Assembly (NCBI GenBank): GCA_002705055.1
Contig: PAHY01000042.1
Span: forward strand, 62,001 to 126,000
DNA from: Planctomycetota bacterium
GTDB taxonomy: Bacteria > Planctomycetota > UBA1135
Direction: 5' to 3'
DNA: 64,000 nt
Both the position numbers and the translations under genes were made by a program. The notes beneath the pieces were generated by a model. The model saw nothing but the letters and a program-made list of their open reading frames with translations, searched no databases and was not told the DNA's origin. Numbering within the stretch: the first letter of the stretch is position 1; the number at the start of each line of letters is the position of its first letter. Below are positions 9,983 to 18,265 of the stretch, piece by piece.

Positions 9983-10498
9983 TCAGGAGGGCAGCTCGCC
10001 TTTCCTGGCCCGGCGCTTGGCCTGGAAGAAGGCGCGGAGGAGCTCGGCCGAGGCCTCGGCCTCGATGCCCCCCACTGCCCCGACCTGGTGATTGAGCCCC
10101 TCCAGCTCGAAGCCCCGACACAGCGAGCAGACCCCGCCGAACTTCTCGTCGCGGGCGCCGTAGACCACCCGGGCGATGCGGGCGTGCAGGATCGCCCCCA
10201 TGCACATCAGGCAGGGCTCGAGGGTGCAGAACAGCTCGGCGCCGACCAGCCGCTTCTCGCCGACGGCCTCGAAGGCCTGGGTCAGCGCGAGCATCTCGGC
10301 GTGAGCCGTGGCGTCGCGCAGCTGCTCGACCTGATTGCCGGCGCGGGCCAGCAGACGATTCTCGCGAATCACCACGGCGCCGACGGGGACCTCGTCACGC
10401 TGTGCAGCCGCCACCGCTTCGCGCAGAGCGATTTCCATGACGCGCCGGTCCCGTTCTTGGGGATCGTCCGGCGGGCCGAGCGGGAAGAGCAGGCTCAT
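9983..10498 (-). CDS. tadA: tRNA adenosine deaminase TadA
   Basis: A 171-residue tRNA-specific adenosine deaminase, which turns A34 to inosine in tRNA-Arg(ACG). The zinc and catalytic residues are clear: DATAHAEM (His66, Glu68) and PCLMC (Cys96, Cys99). The fold begins at MEIALREAVAAAQ, so the first 20 residues may be an extension; the ATG at 10498 is the first in frame after the tRNA gene. It lies 36 nt after tRNA-Arg(ACG), its own substrate, on the same strand and probably on the same transcript. Confidence 0.94.
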   Translation of the reverse strand: MSLLFPLGPPDDPQERDRRVMEIALREAVAAAQRDEVPVGAVVIRENRLLARAGNQVEQLRDATAHAEMLALTQAFEAVGEKRLVGAELFCTLEPCLMCMGAILHARIARVVYGARDEKFGGVCSLCRGFELEGLNHQVGAVGGIEAEASAELLRAFFQAKRRARKGELPS

Positions 10499-10534
10499 CG
10501 GGGGATGCCGAGAGGGCCGCAGGCCGGAGGTGAA

Positions 10535-10611
10535 TGGCGCGCCCGGGAGGATTCGAACCCCCAACCTCCTGATCCGTAGTCAGGTGCTCTATCCAGTTGA
10601 GCTACAGGCGC
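10535..10611 (-). tRNA. tRNA-Arg (anticodon ACG)
   Basis: A 77-nt tRNA with acceptor GCGCCTG/CGGGCGC (one T-G pair), an encoded CCA and anticodon arm CCTGA-CTACGGA-TCAGG. The ACG anticodon needs deamination to ICG to read CGU, CGC and CGA, and the enzyme for this, TadA, is encoded just downstream. Confidence 0.97.
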
Positions 10612-10628
10612 ATCGTTCAGGGGGAGGG

Positions 10629-10657
10629 ATTACACCCGCCCCGGCCCTCTCCGTCAA
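10629..10657 (-). promoter_or_regulatory. sigma70-type promoter for tRNA-Arg(ACG)-tadA
   Basis: TTGACG (10652-10657) and TGTAAT (10629-10634) have a 17-nt spacer, and the tRNA starts 17 nt after the -10. It faces away from dnaE, whose own start lies 74 nt beyond the -35. Confidence 0.7.
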
Positions 10658-10714
10658 GGGAAAACCCCCTCCGCGGGGTGATTCGACTGTGGAGAACTCG
10701 CTGGAATCAGACGC

Positions 10715-10720
10715 TAGATT
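10715..10720 (+). promoter_or_regulatory. putative -10 (TAGATT) for dnaE
   Basis: TAGATT ends 10 nt before the dnaE ATG, so any leader would be only a few bases long. No convincing -35 or Shine-Dalgarno is seen. Confidence 0.4.
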
Positions 10721-10730
10721 GGTCCTGCCC

Positions 10731-13700
10731 ATGGAGCCGTTTGTCCATCTCCACGTCCACACCGAATACTCGCTCCTGGACGGCGCGAACCGCATCCCCG
10801 ATCTGGTCCAAGCCGCCGTCGAGGACGGCCACGAGGCCATCGCGATCACCGATCACGGCAACCTCTTCGGGGCGATGGAGTTCTACAAGGCCTGCACCAA
10901 GGCCAAGGTCAAACCGATCCTCGGCTGCGAGATGTACATCGCGCAGAAGTCGCGCAAGCAGCCGCACAGCCGCAAGGACAACCCCTACACCCACCTCACC
11001 CTGCTGGCGCGCAACGCCACCGGCTGGAAAAACCTGCACAAGCTGTCCTCCTTCGGCTACCTCGAGGGCATGCATTTCCGGCCGCGCGTCGACATGGAAC
11101 TGCTGGCCGAGTACGCCGAGGGCATCACCTGCCTTTCTGGCTGTCTGTCGGGCCCGGTGAACCGCGCGCTGCGCCACGACGACCCGGCCGGCGCCCTGGC
11201 CGAGGCCGGCAGGCTGCAGGACATCTTCGGCAAGGATCACTTCTACCTCGAGATCATGCGCAACGGCCTGGACATCCAGGATCGCTGCACCGAAGGCATG
11301 GTCAAGATGCGCGATCAGGTCGACGCGCCGCTGGTCGCGACCAACGACATCCACTATCTGCGCCACGAGGACTGCCACGCCCAGGACGCCATGCTGTGCA
11401 TCGCGACCGGCGCCAAGCTGCACGATCCGGATCGCTGGCGGATGGACACCGACACCCTGTTCTTCCGCACGCGCGAGCAGATGAACCGGATCTTCGGCGA
11501 TCTGCCCGAAGCCCTGCGCAACACGCTGCAGGTCGCGGAACAGATCAACGTCGAGATCGAATTTGGCAAGTATCGGCTCCCCCACTTCGAGCCGCCGGAC
11601 GGCCTCAGCACCGACGACTACTTCCGCAAGCTGTGCGAGGAGGGCTTCGCCCGCTACTACCCCGGCAACCCACCCGAAGCGCGTGAACGCCTCGAATATG
11701 AGATGCGCGTCATCGGGGAGATGGGCTTCGTCACCTACTTCCTGATCACCTGGGACCTGATCGCGCACGCGCGCCGCGTGGGCATTCCGGTCGGCCCGGG
11801 GCGCGGCTCGGCAGCGGGTTCGATCGTGGCCTACGTGCTCGAGATCACGCGGCTCGACCCGCTCAAGTATGACCTGATCTTCGAACGCTTCCTCAACCCG
11901 GGGCGCGTGTCGATGCCCGATATCGATATCGACTTCTGCAAGGATCGTCGCGAAGAGATGATTCAGTACACCCGGCAGAAGTACGGCGACGATCGCGTCT
12001 GCCAGATCATCACCTTCGGAAAGATGAAGGCGCGCGCGGCGCTGCGCGACGTGGCGCGGGTCATGGACATCCCGCTCAGCGAGGTCGATCAGCTGGTCAA
12101 GAAGGTCCCGGAAGGTCCGGGCGTCAAGCTGAAGGAGGCCTTCGACGGCGACCCCGAGCTGCAAGAGCTGCGCGACTCCACCGAGCAGTATCAGCAGTGG
12201 GTCGGCCTGGCCACCAAGATCGAGGGCATGGCGCGGCACACCTCGGTGCACGCCGCGGGCGTCATCATCGGCGATGAGCCGCTCATCGAGATCGCGCCGC
12301 TGGCCAAGCAGGACGACATCATCACCACGCAGTGGGATATGAAGTACTCCGAGGAGTACGGCCTGCTGAAGATGGACTTCCTGGGCCTGCGCACGCTGTC
12401 GATTCTCGCCGAGGCGGTGCGCCTCGTGAAGAAGCGCCACGGGGTCGAGATCGACCTCGAGGCCCTGCCGCTCGACGACGAAGCCACCTACGCGTTGCTG
12501 CAGGCGGGCGACACCGAGGGCGTCTTCCAGCTGGAATCGGGCGGCATGCGCCGGCTGCTCGCCAACCTCAAGCCTTCGGCCTACGAAGACGTGGTCGCGG
12601 TCCTGGCGCTGTACCGCCCGGGTCCGCTGGGCTCGGGCCTGCACGACGTCTACGCCAACCGCAAGCATGGCCGCGAGAAGGTGAGCTTCCCGCACCCGCT
12701 GCTCGAGGAGATCCTCCAGGAGACCTACGGGGTGCTCATCTATCAGGAGCAGATCATGCGCGTGGCGCAGCGGATGGGCGGCTTCTCCCTCCCGGAAGCC
12801 GACGCGCTGCGCAAGGCGATGGGCAAGAAGGACGCCAAGCTCATGTCGAAGTTCGAGCCCAAGTTCATCGAGGGTGCGGTCGAACGCGAGGTCCCCCAGC
12901 AAGTCGCTCAGGACATCTGGGACATGATGGCCAAGTTCGCCGAGTACGGCTTCAACAAGTCGCACTCAGCCGCCTACGCGCTGGTCACCTACCAGGCCGC
13001 GTGGATGAAGGCGCACTATCCCGAGGAGTTCTTCGCCTCCAACTTCACCTACGAGGCTTCGGACACTGACAAGCTGGCCACGCTTATCGAAGACGCCAAG
13101 GGCCACGAGCTCACGGTGCTGCCGCCGTGCGTGCAGGAGAGCGAGGTCCGCTTTGCGGTCACCCAGGGCGGGCGCATCCGATTCGGCCTGGAAGCGATTC
13201 GTGGCGTCGGCACCGGCGCCGCCGAGGCGGTGGTCGCCGCGCGCGAGGCGCGCGAGGAAGACGACAAGCGCTTCCCCAACCCAGACGAGTTCTACACGGA
13301 CTGCATGATCCAGGGCGTCAATCGGACCACCATCGAGTCCCTGGTCAAGGCCGGGGCCCTCGAGGGCTTCGCCGAGCACCGCCTCGACCAGCTGGACGAG
13401 CTGCCCACGGCGCTGGCCCAGGCTCAATCGGTCGCCAAGGATCGCGCGCGTGGGCAGTCCCTGCTCTTCGACGCCGCCCCGGCGGCGCCGACGGGCGGGT
13501 CCGCGGTCACCAAGACCACGGATGATCTGCGCCCCCTCAGCGACGAGGAGCTGCGCTTCACGATGACCCTCGAGAAGGACGCGCTCGGCCTCTATCTGAC
13601 CAAGCATCCGCTCGACCCTTACCGCGACGTGCTGCGCGGGGTCACGCCCTGGGATTCGCGCAATCTGAAGGAGGTCGGTGACGGCGCCAAGGTGACTCTG

Positions 13701-14243
13701 GCCGGAATCGCGACCCATGTCCAGGTCCGCCCCACCCGCAAGGACCCCAGCAAGAAGATGGGCTGGCTCCGGGTCGAGGACCTCTACGGTTCCACTTCAA
13801 CCATCGTCTGGCCAAGCACGCTGGAGACCTGCCGCGACTGCGTCGAGGAGGATTTCATCGGTCTGTTCCACGGCACCCTCGCCCTCGACGGCGAAGAGCC
13901 GACGCTCAAGGTCGACAAGATCGAACCCTTGGGCGAGCGCGGTGAAATCCGGCTGTCCGGCAGCCTCGACGTGCTGCTGCCTCCTGGCGAGCCACCGATC
14001 GCGCACATGCAGGAAATCCTGCGCGCCCATCACGGCAACGCCCCGGTCCGCTTCCTCTATCACGACCAGGACGGCAAGCGCGTGGGCATGCGCGCGGGCC
14101 CGGCCTGGCGGGTGCGCCTGAGCGCCAGCCTGTTCGACGAACTCAACCAGCTGCTCGGCCCGGATGGCCGCGCCATCGCGGTCGGCGAACAGAAGCAGAT
14201 TGAGCGCGAGGAAGGCCCGCACTGGAAGCGGCGAGCGGATTAG
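10731..14243 (+). CDS. dnaE: DNA polymerase III subunit alpha
   Basis: A 1170-residue DnaE1-type replicative polymerase. The N-terminal PHP domain is present (HLHVHTEYSLLDGA, then ITDHGNLFGAMEFY). The palm has GPGRGSAAGS and the catalytic PDIDIDF aspartates (about residues 396-401), followed by fingers, a helix-hairpin-helix region, and a C-terminal OB fold. ATG at 10731 was chosen because the PHP domain begins four residues later. It is the only plus-strand gene in the left third and faces rplQ. Confidence 0.97.
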   Translation: MEPFVHLHVHTEYSLLDGANRIPDLVQAAVEDGHEAIAITDHGNLFGAMEFYKACTKAKVKPILGCEMYIAQKSRKQPHSRKDNPYTHLTLLARNATGWKNLHKLSSFGYLEGMHFRPRVDMELLAEYAEGITCLSGCLSGPVNRALRHDDPAGALAEAGRLQDIFGKDHFYLEIMRNGLDIQDRCTEGMVKMRDQVDAPLVATNDIHYLRHEDCHAQDAMLCIATGAKLHDPDRWRMDTDTLFFRTREQMNRIFGDLPEALRNTLQVAEQINVEIEFGKYRLPHFEPPDGLSTDDYFRKLCEEGFARYYPGNPPEARERLEYEMRVIGEMGFVTYFLITWDLIAHARRVGIPVGPGRGSAAGSIVAYVLEITRLDPLKYDLIFERFLNPGRVSMPDIDIDFCKDRREEMIQYTRQKYGDDRVCQIITFGKMKARAALRDVARVMDIPLSEVDQLVKKVPEGPGVKLKEAFDGDPELQELRDSTEQYQQWVGLATKIEGMARHTSVHAAGVIIGDEPLIEIAPLAKQDDIITTQWDMKYSEEYGLLKMDFLGLRTLSILAEAVRLVKKRHGVEIDLEALPLDDEATYALLQAGDTEGVFQLESGGMRRLLANLKPSAYEDVVAVLALYRPGPLGSGLHDVYANRKHGREKVSFPHPLLEEILQETYGVLIYQEQIMRVAQRMGGFSLPEADALRKAMGKKDAKLMSKFEPKFIEGAVEREVPQQVAQDIWDMMAKFAEYGFNKSHSAAYALVTYQAAWMKAHYPEEFFASNFTYEASDTDKLATLIEDAKGHELTVLPPCVQESEVRFAVTQGGRIRFGLEAIRGVGTGAAEAVVAAREAREEDDKRFPNPDEFYTDCMIQGVNRTTIESLVKAGALEGFAEHRLDQLDELPTALAQAQSVAKDRARGQSLLFDAAPAAPTGGSAVTKTTDDLRPLSDEELRFTMTLEKDALGLYLTKHPLDPYRDVLRGVTPWDSRNLKEVGDGAKVTLAGIATHVQVRPTRKDPSKKMGWLRVEDLYGSTSTIVWPSTLETCRDCVEEDFIGLFHGTLALDGEEPTLKVDKIEPLGERGEIRLSGSLDVLLPPGEPPIAHMQEILRAHHGNAPVRFLYHDQDGKRVGMRAGPAWRVRLSASLFDELNQLLGPDGRAIAVGEQKQIEREEGPHWKRRAD

Positions 14244-14307
14244 GCCTCGGCCCAGGGCTGCGCTGAGGATGCCCACGCTGCGGCAAGGCGCAGCGGCCAA
14301 AGGAGAA

Positions 14308-14335
14308 CGGGCCACCTCCGCGCGGAGGTGGCCCG
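14308..14335. terminator. perfect 28-bp palindrome between convergent dnaE and rplQ
   Basis: The 13-base arm from 14308 to 14320 is repeated exactly in inverted form from 14323 to 14335 around a central CG. It lies between the stops of two convergent genes, so a two-way terminator is the natural reading. No T-run follows on either strand, which is unlike classic rho-independent terminators. Confidence 0.6.
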
Positions 14336-14369
14336 TCTAGACTTCGGCCTCGAGGGACCGGGCCGCACT

Positions 14370-14762
14370 CTAGTCGAGCGCGAGAGCGTCTTCCGCGGCG
14401 CTCCGCTCGACGAACTCGAAGTAGGCGCGCGGGGCCTTGTCGCCCAGGCGCGGCTTCTCGAGCTTCAGGATACGGGTGTAGCCACCCGGACGATCCTTGA
14501 AGCGCGGGCCCAGCACATCGAAGAGCTTGGCGACCGCAGCCTTGTCGTTGCCGAGCAGCGACAGAGCACGACGGTAGTTCGCCAGGTTCTTCTCCTTGGC
14601 CAGGGTGACCAGCTTCTCGGCGAAGGGACGGTGAGCCTTGGCCTTGGCCAGGGTCGTCTCGATGCGCTCGTGCTCGATCAGGGCCGAGACCAGGTTGCGG
14701 GCCAGGGCCTTGCGATGCGAGGCGGTGCGGGAAAGCTTCTTCTTCTTGACGCGGTGACGCAT
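14370..14762 (-). CDS. rplQ: 50S ribosomal protein L17
   Basis: A 130-residue L17, beginning MRHRVKKKKLSRTASHRKA and carrying the HERIETTLAKAKAHRPFAEKL core. It is the last gene of the alpha operon, 10 nt after rpoA, as in most bacteria. Confidence 0.97.
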   Translation of the reverse strand: MRHRVKKKKLSRTASHRKALARNLVSALIEHERIETTLAKAKAHRPFAEKLVTLAKEKNLANYRRALSLLGNDKAAVAKLFDVLGPRFKDRPGGYTRILKLEKPRLGDKAPRAYFEFVERSAAEDALALD

Positions 14763-14772
14763 GGCTCCGCTC

Positions 14773-15768
14773 CTAGTTGGTCTCGAGGGTCATGCCGATC
14801 GCCAGATCCAGCTCGCTGAGCTTCTTCTCGATCTCGGTGAGGACAGTTTGACCCAGGTTCTTGATTTGCAGCAGGTCGTCGGCGCTGAGCACGACGAGCT
14901 GACCCAGCGTGGCCACGCCGGCGCCATCCAGGCAGTTACGCGCACGCGTCGACAGGTCGAGGCGTTCGATGGGCTCGGCCAGCAGGCTTTGCAGGCGGTC
15001 ACGACGGCGCTCGGCGGCAGCGTCGATCGCCTTGACTTCGTCCGAAACCGGCACGCCGTGCAGCGCATTGGAGAACTGGACGAAGGGGTTGAGGTGCTTG
15101 CGGTAGATCTTCGCGGCCTCGACCAGCGCCATCTCGGGCGCCACCGTGCCATCGGTCCAGACCTCGAGCACCAGACGGTCGTAGTTAGTGAACTTACCGA
15201 CGCGGGTGGCTTCGACGCCGTAGCGCACGCGCAGCACCGGGCTGTACGCGGCATCCAGCGGGATCAGGCCGATCTGATCGGTGGATTCGCCGGTCTCGTC
15301 CGCAGCCACGTAACCGCGACCGCGACGGGCCGTGAGCGTGACCTGGAACGGCCGCTTATCGGTAACGGTCGCGATGTGCAGATCCGGGTTGAGGATCGTC
15401 ACGCCGGTGGGCACCTCGATGTCGGCGGCCGTGACTTCGCACGGGCCCTGACGATCGATGGTGAGGGTCACGGCCTCGTCCGAGGCGAGCTGCACACGCA
15501 GCGCCTTGAAGGCCAGGACCAGGTCCACCACGTCTTCAATGACACCCGGCACGGCCTTGAACTCGTGCTCGGCGTCGCTGATCTCGACAGCGGTGACCGC
15601 AGCCCCCTCGATCGCCCCCAGCAGCACTCGGCGCAGACCGTTTCCAATCGTGTGGCCGAAACCCTGCTCGAAGGGCTCGATGATGAACTTGCCATAGGTT
15701 TCGGTGGCCGTCGCCCGATCGTGGGTGACGCCCGAGGGCAGTTCGAATTCGCGCCAGCGGATACGCAT
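14773..15768 (-). CDS. rpoA: RNA polymerase subunit alpha
   Basis: A 331-residue alpha subunit. The N-terminal assembly domain contains TIGNGLRRVLLGAIEGAAVT, and the C-terminal domain binds UP elements and activators (IERLDLSTRARNCLDGAGVATL, split by its turn). It lies 24 nt after rpsD, inside the rpsM-rpsK-rpsD-rpoA-rplQ unit. Confidence 0.97.
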   Translation of the reverse strand: MRIRWREFELPSGVTHDRATATETYGKFIIEPFEQGFGHTIGNGLRRVLLGAIEGAAVTAVEISDAEHEFKAVPGVIEDVVDLVLAFKALRVQLASDEAVTLTIDRQGPCEVTAADIEVPTGVTILNPDLHIATVTDKRPFQVTLTARRGRGYVAADETGESTDQIGLIPLDAAYSPVLRVRYGVEATRVGKFTNYDRLVLEVWTDGTVAPEMALVEAAKIYRKHLNPFVQFSNALHGVPVSDEVKAIDAAAERRRDRLQSLLAEPIERLDLSTRARNCLDGAGVATLGQLVVLSADDLLQIKNLGQTVLTEIEKKLSELDLAIGMTLETN

Positions 15769-15792
15769 GCGATGTAGTCGGGGGTACGGGGG

Positions 15793-16425
15793 TTACTTCG
15801 AGCAGAGCTCGACGATGAACTGCTCTTGGATGTCCTGGAAGCGGACGTCCTCGCGCGTGGGCAGCGAGTTAATCGTGACCTTGCTGGCCGCGCGATCCAG
15901 GCCGATCCAGTTGGGGACCGACTTGTCGTTGTTGAGCTCGAGGAACTCGGAGACGATCTTCTTGGAGCGCTCCTTGCCCACCGGCTCGACCACGTCGCCA
16001 GCACGAACCATGTAGCTCGCGATGTCGACCTTGCGGCCGTTGACCATGAAGTGGCCGTGGTTGATCAGCTGGCGAGCGTGAGCACGCGAGGTGGCGAGGC
16101 CGGCGGCGTCGACCACGTTGTCGAGGCGACGCTCGAGGATGGACAGCAGGTTCTCACCGGTGTTGCCCTTCATGCGCTCGGCAATCTTGAAGTAGCGCAG
16201 GAACTGACGCTCCAGCACACCGTAGATGCGCTTGACCTTCTGCTTCTCGCGGAGGTGCACACCGTAGTCCGAGAGGCGACGCGGACGCGAGCGCAGGTTC
16301 GAACCCGGCGGCACGTTGCGACGGTCGACCGAGCACTTCTCGCTTTCGCAGCGACGGCCCTTGAGGAAGAGCTTGTGGCCTTCGCGACGGCAAAGGCGGC
16401 AGACGTTTCCGTTGTAACGAGCCAT
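15793..16425 (-). CDS. rpsD: 30S ribosomal protein S4, zinc-binding form
   Basis: A 210-residue S4, a primary 16S-binding protein and often the repressor of its own operon. Cys9, Cys12, Cys26 and Cys31 form the zinc site of the C+ type. The S4 RNA-binding domain includes RAHARQLINHGHFMVNGR. It starts 2 nt after rpsK. Confidence 0.97.
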   Translation of the reverse strand: MARYNGNVCRLCRREGHKLFLKGRRCESEKCSVDRRNVPPGSNLRSRPRRLSDYGVHLREKQKVKRIYGVLERQFLRYFKIAERMKGNTGENLLSILERRLDNVVDAAGLATSRAHARQLINHGHFMVNGRKVDIASYMVRAGDVVEPVGKERSKKIVSEFLELNNDKSVPNWIGLDRAASKVTINSLPTREDVRFQDIQEQFIVELCSK

Positions 16426-16427
16426 GA

Positions 16428-16811
16428 TCAGACGCGACGCTTCTTGGAGGGACGGCAGCCGTTGTGCGGCAGCGGGGTGACGTCTTCGATCATCGAGACG
16501 CGCAGACCGGCCTGGGAGAGGCCGCGGACCGCGCTTTCGCGGCCCGAGCCCGGGCCCTTGACCCGGACGACGATTTCGCGGAGGCCCATCTTGTAGGCCG
16601 CTTCGCCGGCGCGGATCGCGGCCTGCTGTGCGGCAAAGGGAGTGGACTTGCGCGAGCCCTTGTAACCCACGGCGCCCGGGGAGCCCCAGGCGATCACGTT
16701 GCCCTGCGGATCGCAGAGGGTGACCAGGGTGTTGTTGAAGGTGGACTTCACGTAGGCAATGCCTTTCGATCCGACCTTCTTCGCGCGACGCTTGGACTTG
16801 GCGGCACTCAT
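16428..16811 (-). CDS. rpsK: 30S ribosomal protein S11
   Basis: A 127-residue S11, on the 30S platform near the E site. The family segments [20 protein letters not shown] and [15 protein letters not shown] are clear. It starts 3 nt after rpsM. Confidence 0.97.
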   Translation of the reverse strand: MSAAKSKRRAKKVGSKGIAYVKSTFNNTLVTLCDPQGNVIAWGSPGAVGYKGSRKSTPFAAQQAAIRAGEAAYKMGLREIVVRVKGPGSGRESAVRGLSQAGLRVSMIEDVTPLPHNGCRPSKKRRV

Positions 16812-16814
16812 CGC

Positions 16815-17198
16815 TTACTTCATCGACTTGATGGACTTCTTGCCGGCCACGGTCTTCTTCGGGCCTTTGCGGGTACGGGAGTTGTTCTTGGTGCCCTGAC
16901 CACGAACCGGAAGGCCGCGGCGGTGACGCAGGCCGCGATAGCAGCCGATGTCGCGCAGGCGGTTGATGTTCATCATCGTCCGCCGACGGAGGTCGCCCTC
17001 GACCTCAAAGTTCTGCTCACAGTAGCCTGCGATCGCACCGATCTGTTCGTCGGTGAGATCCTTGGCGGGCATCTCCGGGTCCAGCGAAAGGGACTCGCAG
17101 ATTTGGGAAGCACGGGTCGGACCGACGCCAAAGACGTAAGTCAGCGAAACGACCAGGTGCTTGTCGTTGGGAATGTCTACACCGAAGAGACGAGGCAT
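16815..17198 (-). CDS. rpsM: 30S ribosomal protein S13
   Basis: A 127-residue S13 from the 30S head. It begins MPRLFGVDIPNDKHLVVSLTYVFGVG and ends in a basic tail rich in lysine that reaches towards tRNA. The ATG at 17198 is the family start; a longer in-frame extension upstream would overlap rpmJ. It lies 34 nt after rpmJ. Confidence 0.97.
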   Translation of the reverse strand: MPRLFGVDIPNDKHLVVSLTYVFGVGPTRASQICESLSLDPEMPAKDLTDEQIGAIAGYCEQNFEVEGDLRRRTMMNINRLRDIGCYRGLRHRRGLPVRGQGTKNNSRTRKGPKKTVAGKKSIKSMK

Positions 17199-17232
17199 CT
17201 TGCTAAAGGGAAGATCGAGACGCGAGTAGGAC

Positions 17233-17349
17233 TTAGCCCTGACGCTGCTTGTGACGAGGGTCGCGGCTGCAGATGACACGCACCTTGCCGTGACGACGGA
17301 TGACCTTGCAGGACTCGCAAATGCGACGGACGCTGGCTCGGACCTTCAT
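17233..17349 (-). CDS. rpmJ: 50S ribosomal protein L36
   Basis: A 38-residue L36, read directly from the sequence: [19 protein letters not shown] at the N-terminus and [11 protein letters not shown] at the end. Cys11, Cys14, Cys27 and His33 make the zinc ribbon of the C+ form. It sits between infA and rpsM, its usual place. Confidence 0.97.
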   Translation of the reverse strand: MKVRASVRRICESCKVIRRHGKVRVICSRDPRHKQRQG

Positions 17350-17386
17350 GAGACTTTCTTAACTGGGGCCGCTGAACGGCCGTGGA

Positions 17387-17686
17387 TCATCGACGACGAG
17401 GACCCCCGCCTGGACGCCGCCTTCCGCCCCCACCCGGGCGCCGTCGGCCCCCGGCAGGGCGCGGCCGCCGTTCGCCTCGGTAGACGATTCGGCAGCGGGT
17501 CAGGTCGTAGGGAGACATCTCGACGGTGATGGTGTCGCCGGGAGTAATGCGGATGTAGTGCTTGCGCATCCGCCCCGACATGTGAGCGTGGACCTGCTGG
17601 CCATTTTCGAGCTCGACCTTGAAAGTCGCGCCGGGAAGGGCTTCCTTCACGACTGCGATCAAAGTCAGCGGCTCTTCTTTCGCCAT
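17387..17686 (-). CDS. infA: translation initiation factor IF-1 with Arg/Gly/Pro tail
   Basis: A 99-residue IF-1. Residues 1-70 are a normal S1-like OB fold ([20 protein letters not shown], then [13 protein letters not shown]). Residues 71-99 are an added tail made almost only of Arg, Gly and Pro, while the family usually stops near residue 72. The tail is in frame with no stop, so it is likely translated. The gene follows adk by 9 nt; no map gene stands between them. Confidence 0.93.
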   Translation of the reverse strand: MAKEEPLTLIAVVKEALPGATFKVELENGQQVHAHMSGRMRKHYIRITPGDTITVEMSPYDLTRCRIVYRGERRPRPAGGRRRPGGGGRRRPGGGPRRR

Positions 17687-17695
17687 GCAGGGTGG

Positions 17696-18265
17696 TTATT
17701 GGTTGTGGGTCTGGCCCAGGGCCTGCTCGACCACGCGGGTCATTTCGGCCTGGATTTCGGGGATGTCGCGATCGGCGTCGATCTCGACGAGGATGCCCTG
17801 CTCGCGGTAGTACCGCTCGAGCGGGGCGGTCGTCTCGCGGTAGACCGTGAGACGATGGGCGATGACCTGTTCGGTGTCATCTGCACGGCCTCGACCCATC
17901 AAACGAGCGGTCAGGACCGAATCGGGAGCCGTGAAGTATAGCGAAAGCCGGACGGCTCCGCTAGACGCCTTGGCCGCCAAGGCTTCCGCCTGCGGCAGGG
18001 TGCGCGGGAAGCCGTCGAGGAGCAGAACCTCGTCGTCGGCGACTTGAGCGATCCGACCGGCCACCATTTCGAGCATCAGCTCATCGGGGACCAGGTCGCC
18101 GCGGCTCATGAACTCGTCGGCCTGCTTGCCCAGCGCCGAACCCGCCGCGACTTCCTCGCGGAGGAGGTCGCCGGTCGAGAGGTGCTGCCAGCCGTTCGCC
18201 TGAGCGGCGAGCGATGCCTGGGTGCCTTTGCCGACACCGGGAGGGCCAAGAAGGATGGCGATCAT
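17696..18265 (-). CDS. adk: adenylate kinase, short-lid form
   Basis: A 189-residue adenylate kinase, keeping ATP, ADP and AMP in balance. The P-loop is GPPGVGKGT (7-15), and LDGFPRT and the lid arginines (RLMGRGRADD) are present. The lid is short and has no zinc cysteines. Its ATG directly abuts the secY stop with no gap. Confidence 0.95.
   Translation of the reverse strand: MIAILLGPPGVGKGTQASLAAQANGWQHLSTGDLLREEVAAGSALGKQADEFMSRGDLVPDELMLEMVAGRIAQVADDEVLLLDGFPRTLPQAEALAAKASSGAVRLSLYFTAPDSVLTARLMGRGRADDTEQVIAHRLTVYRETTAPLERYYREQGILVEIDADRDIPEIQAEMTRVVEQALGQTHNQ

Noticed and set aside
10499..10564. An upstream extension of TadA
   Set aside because: It runs into tRNA-Arg(ACG).
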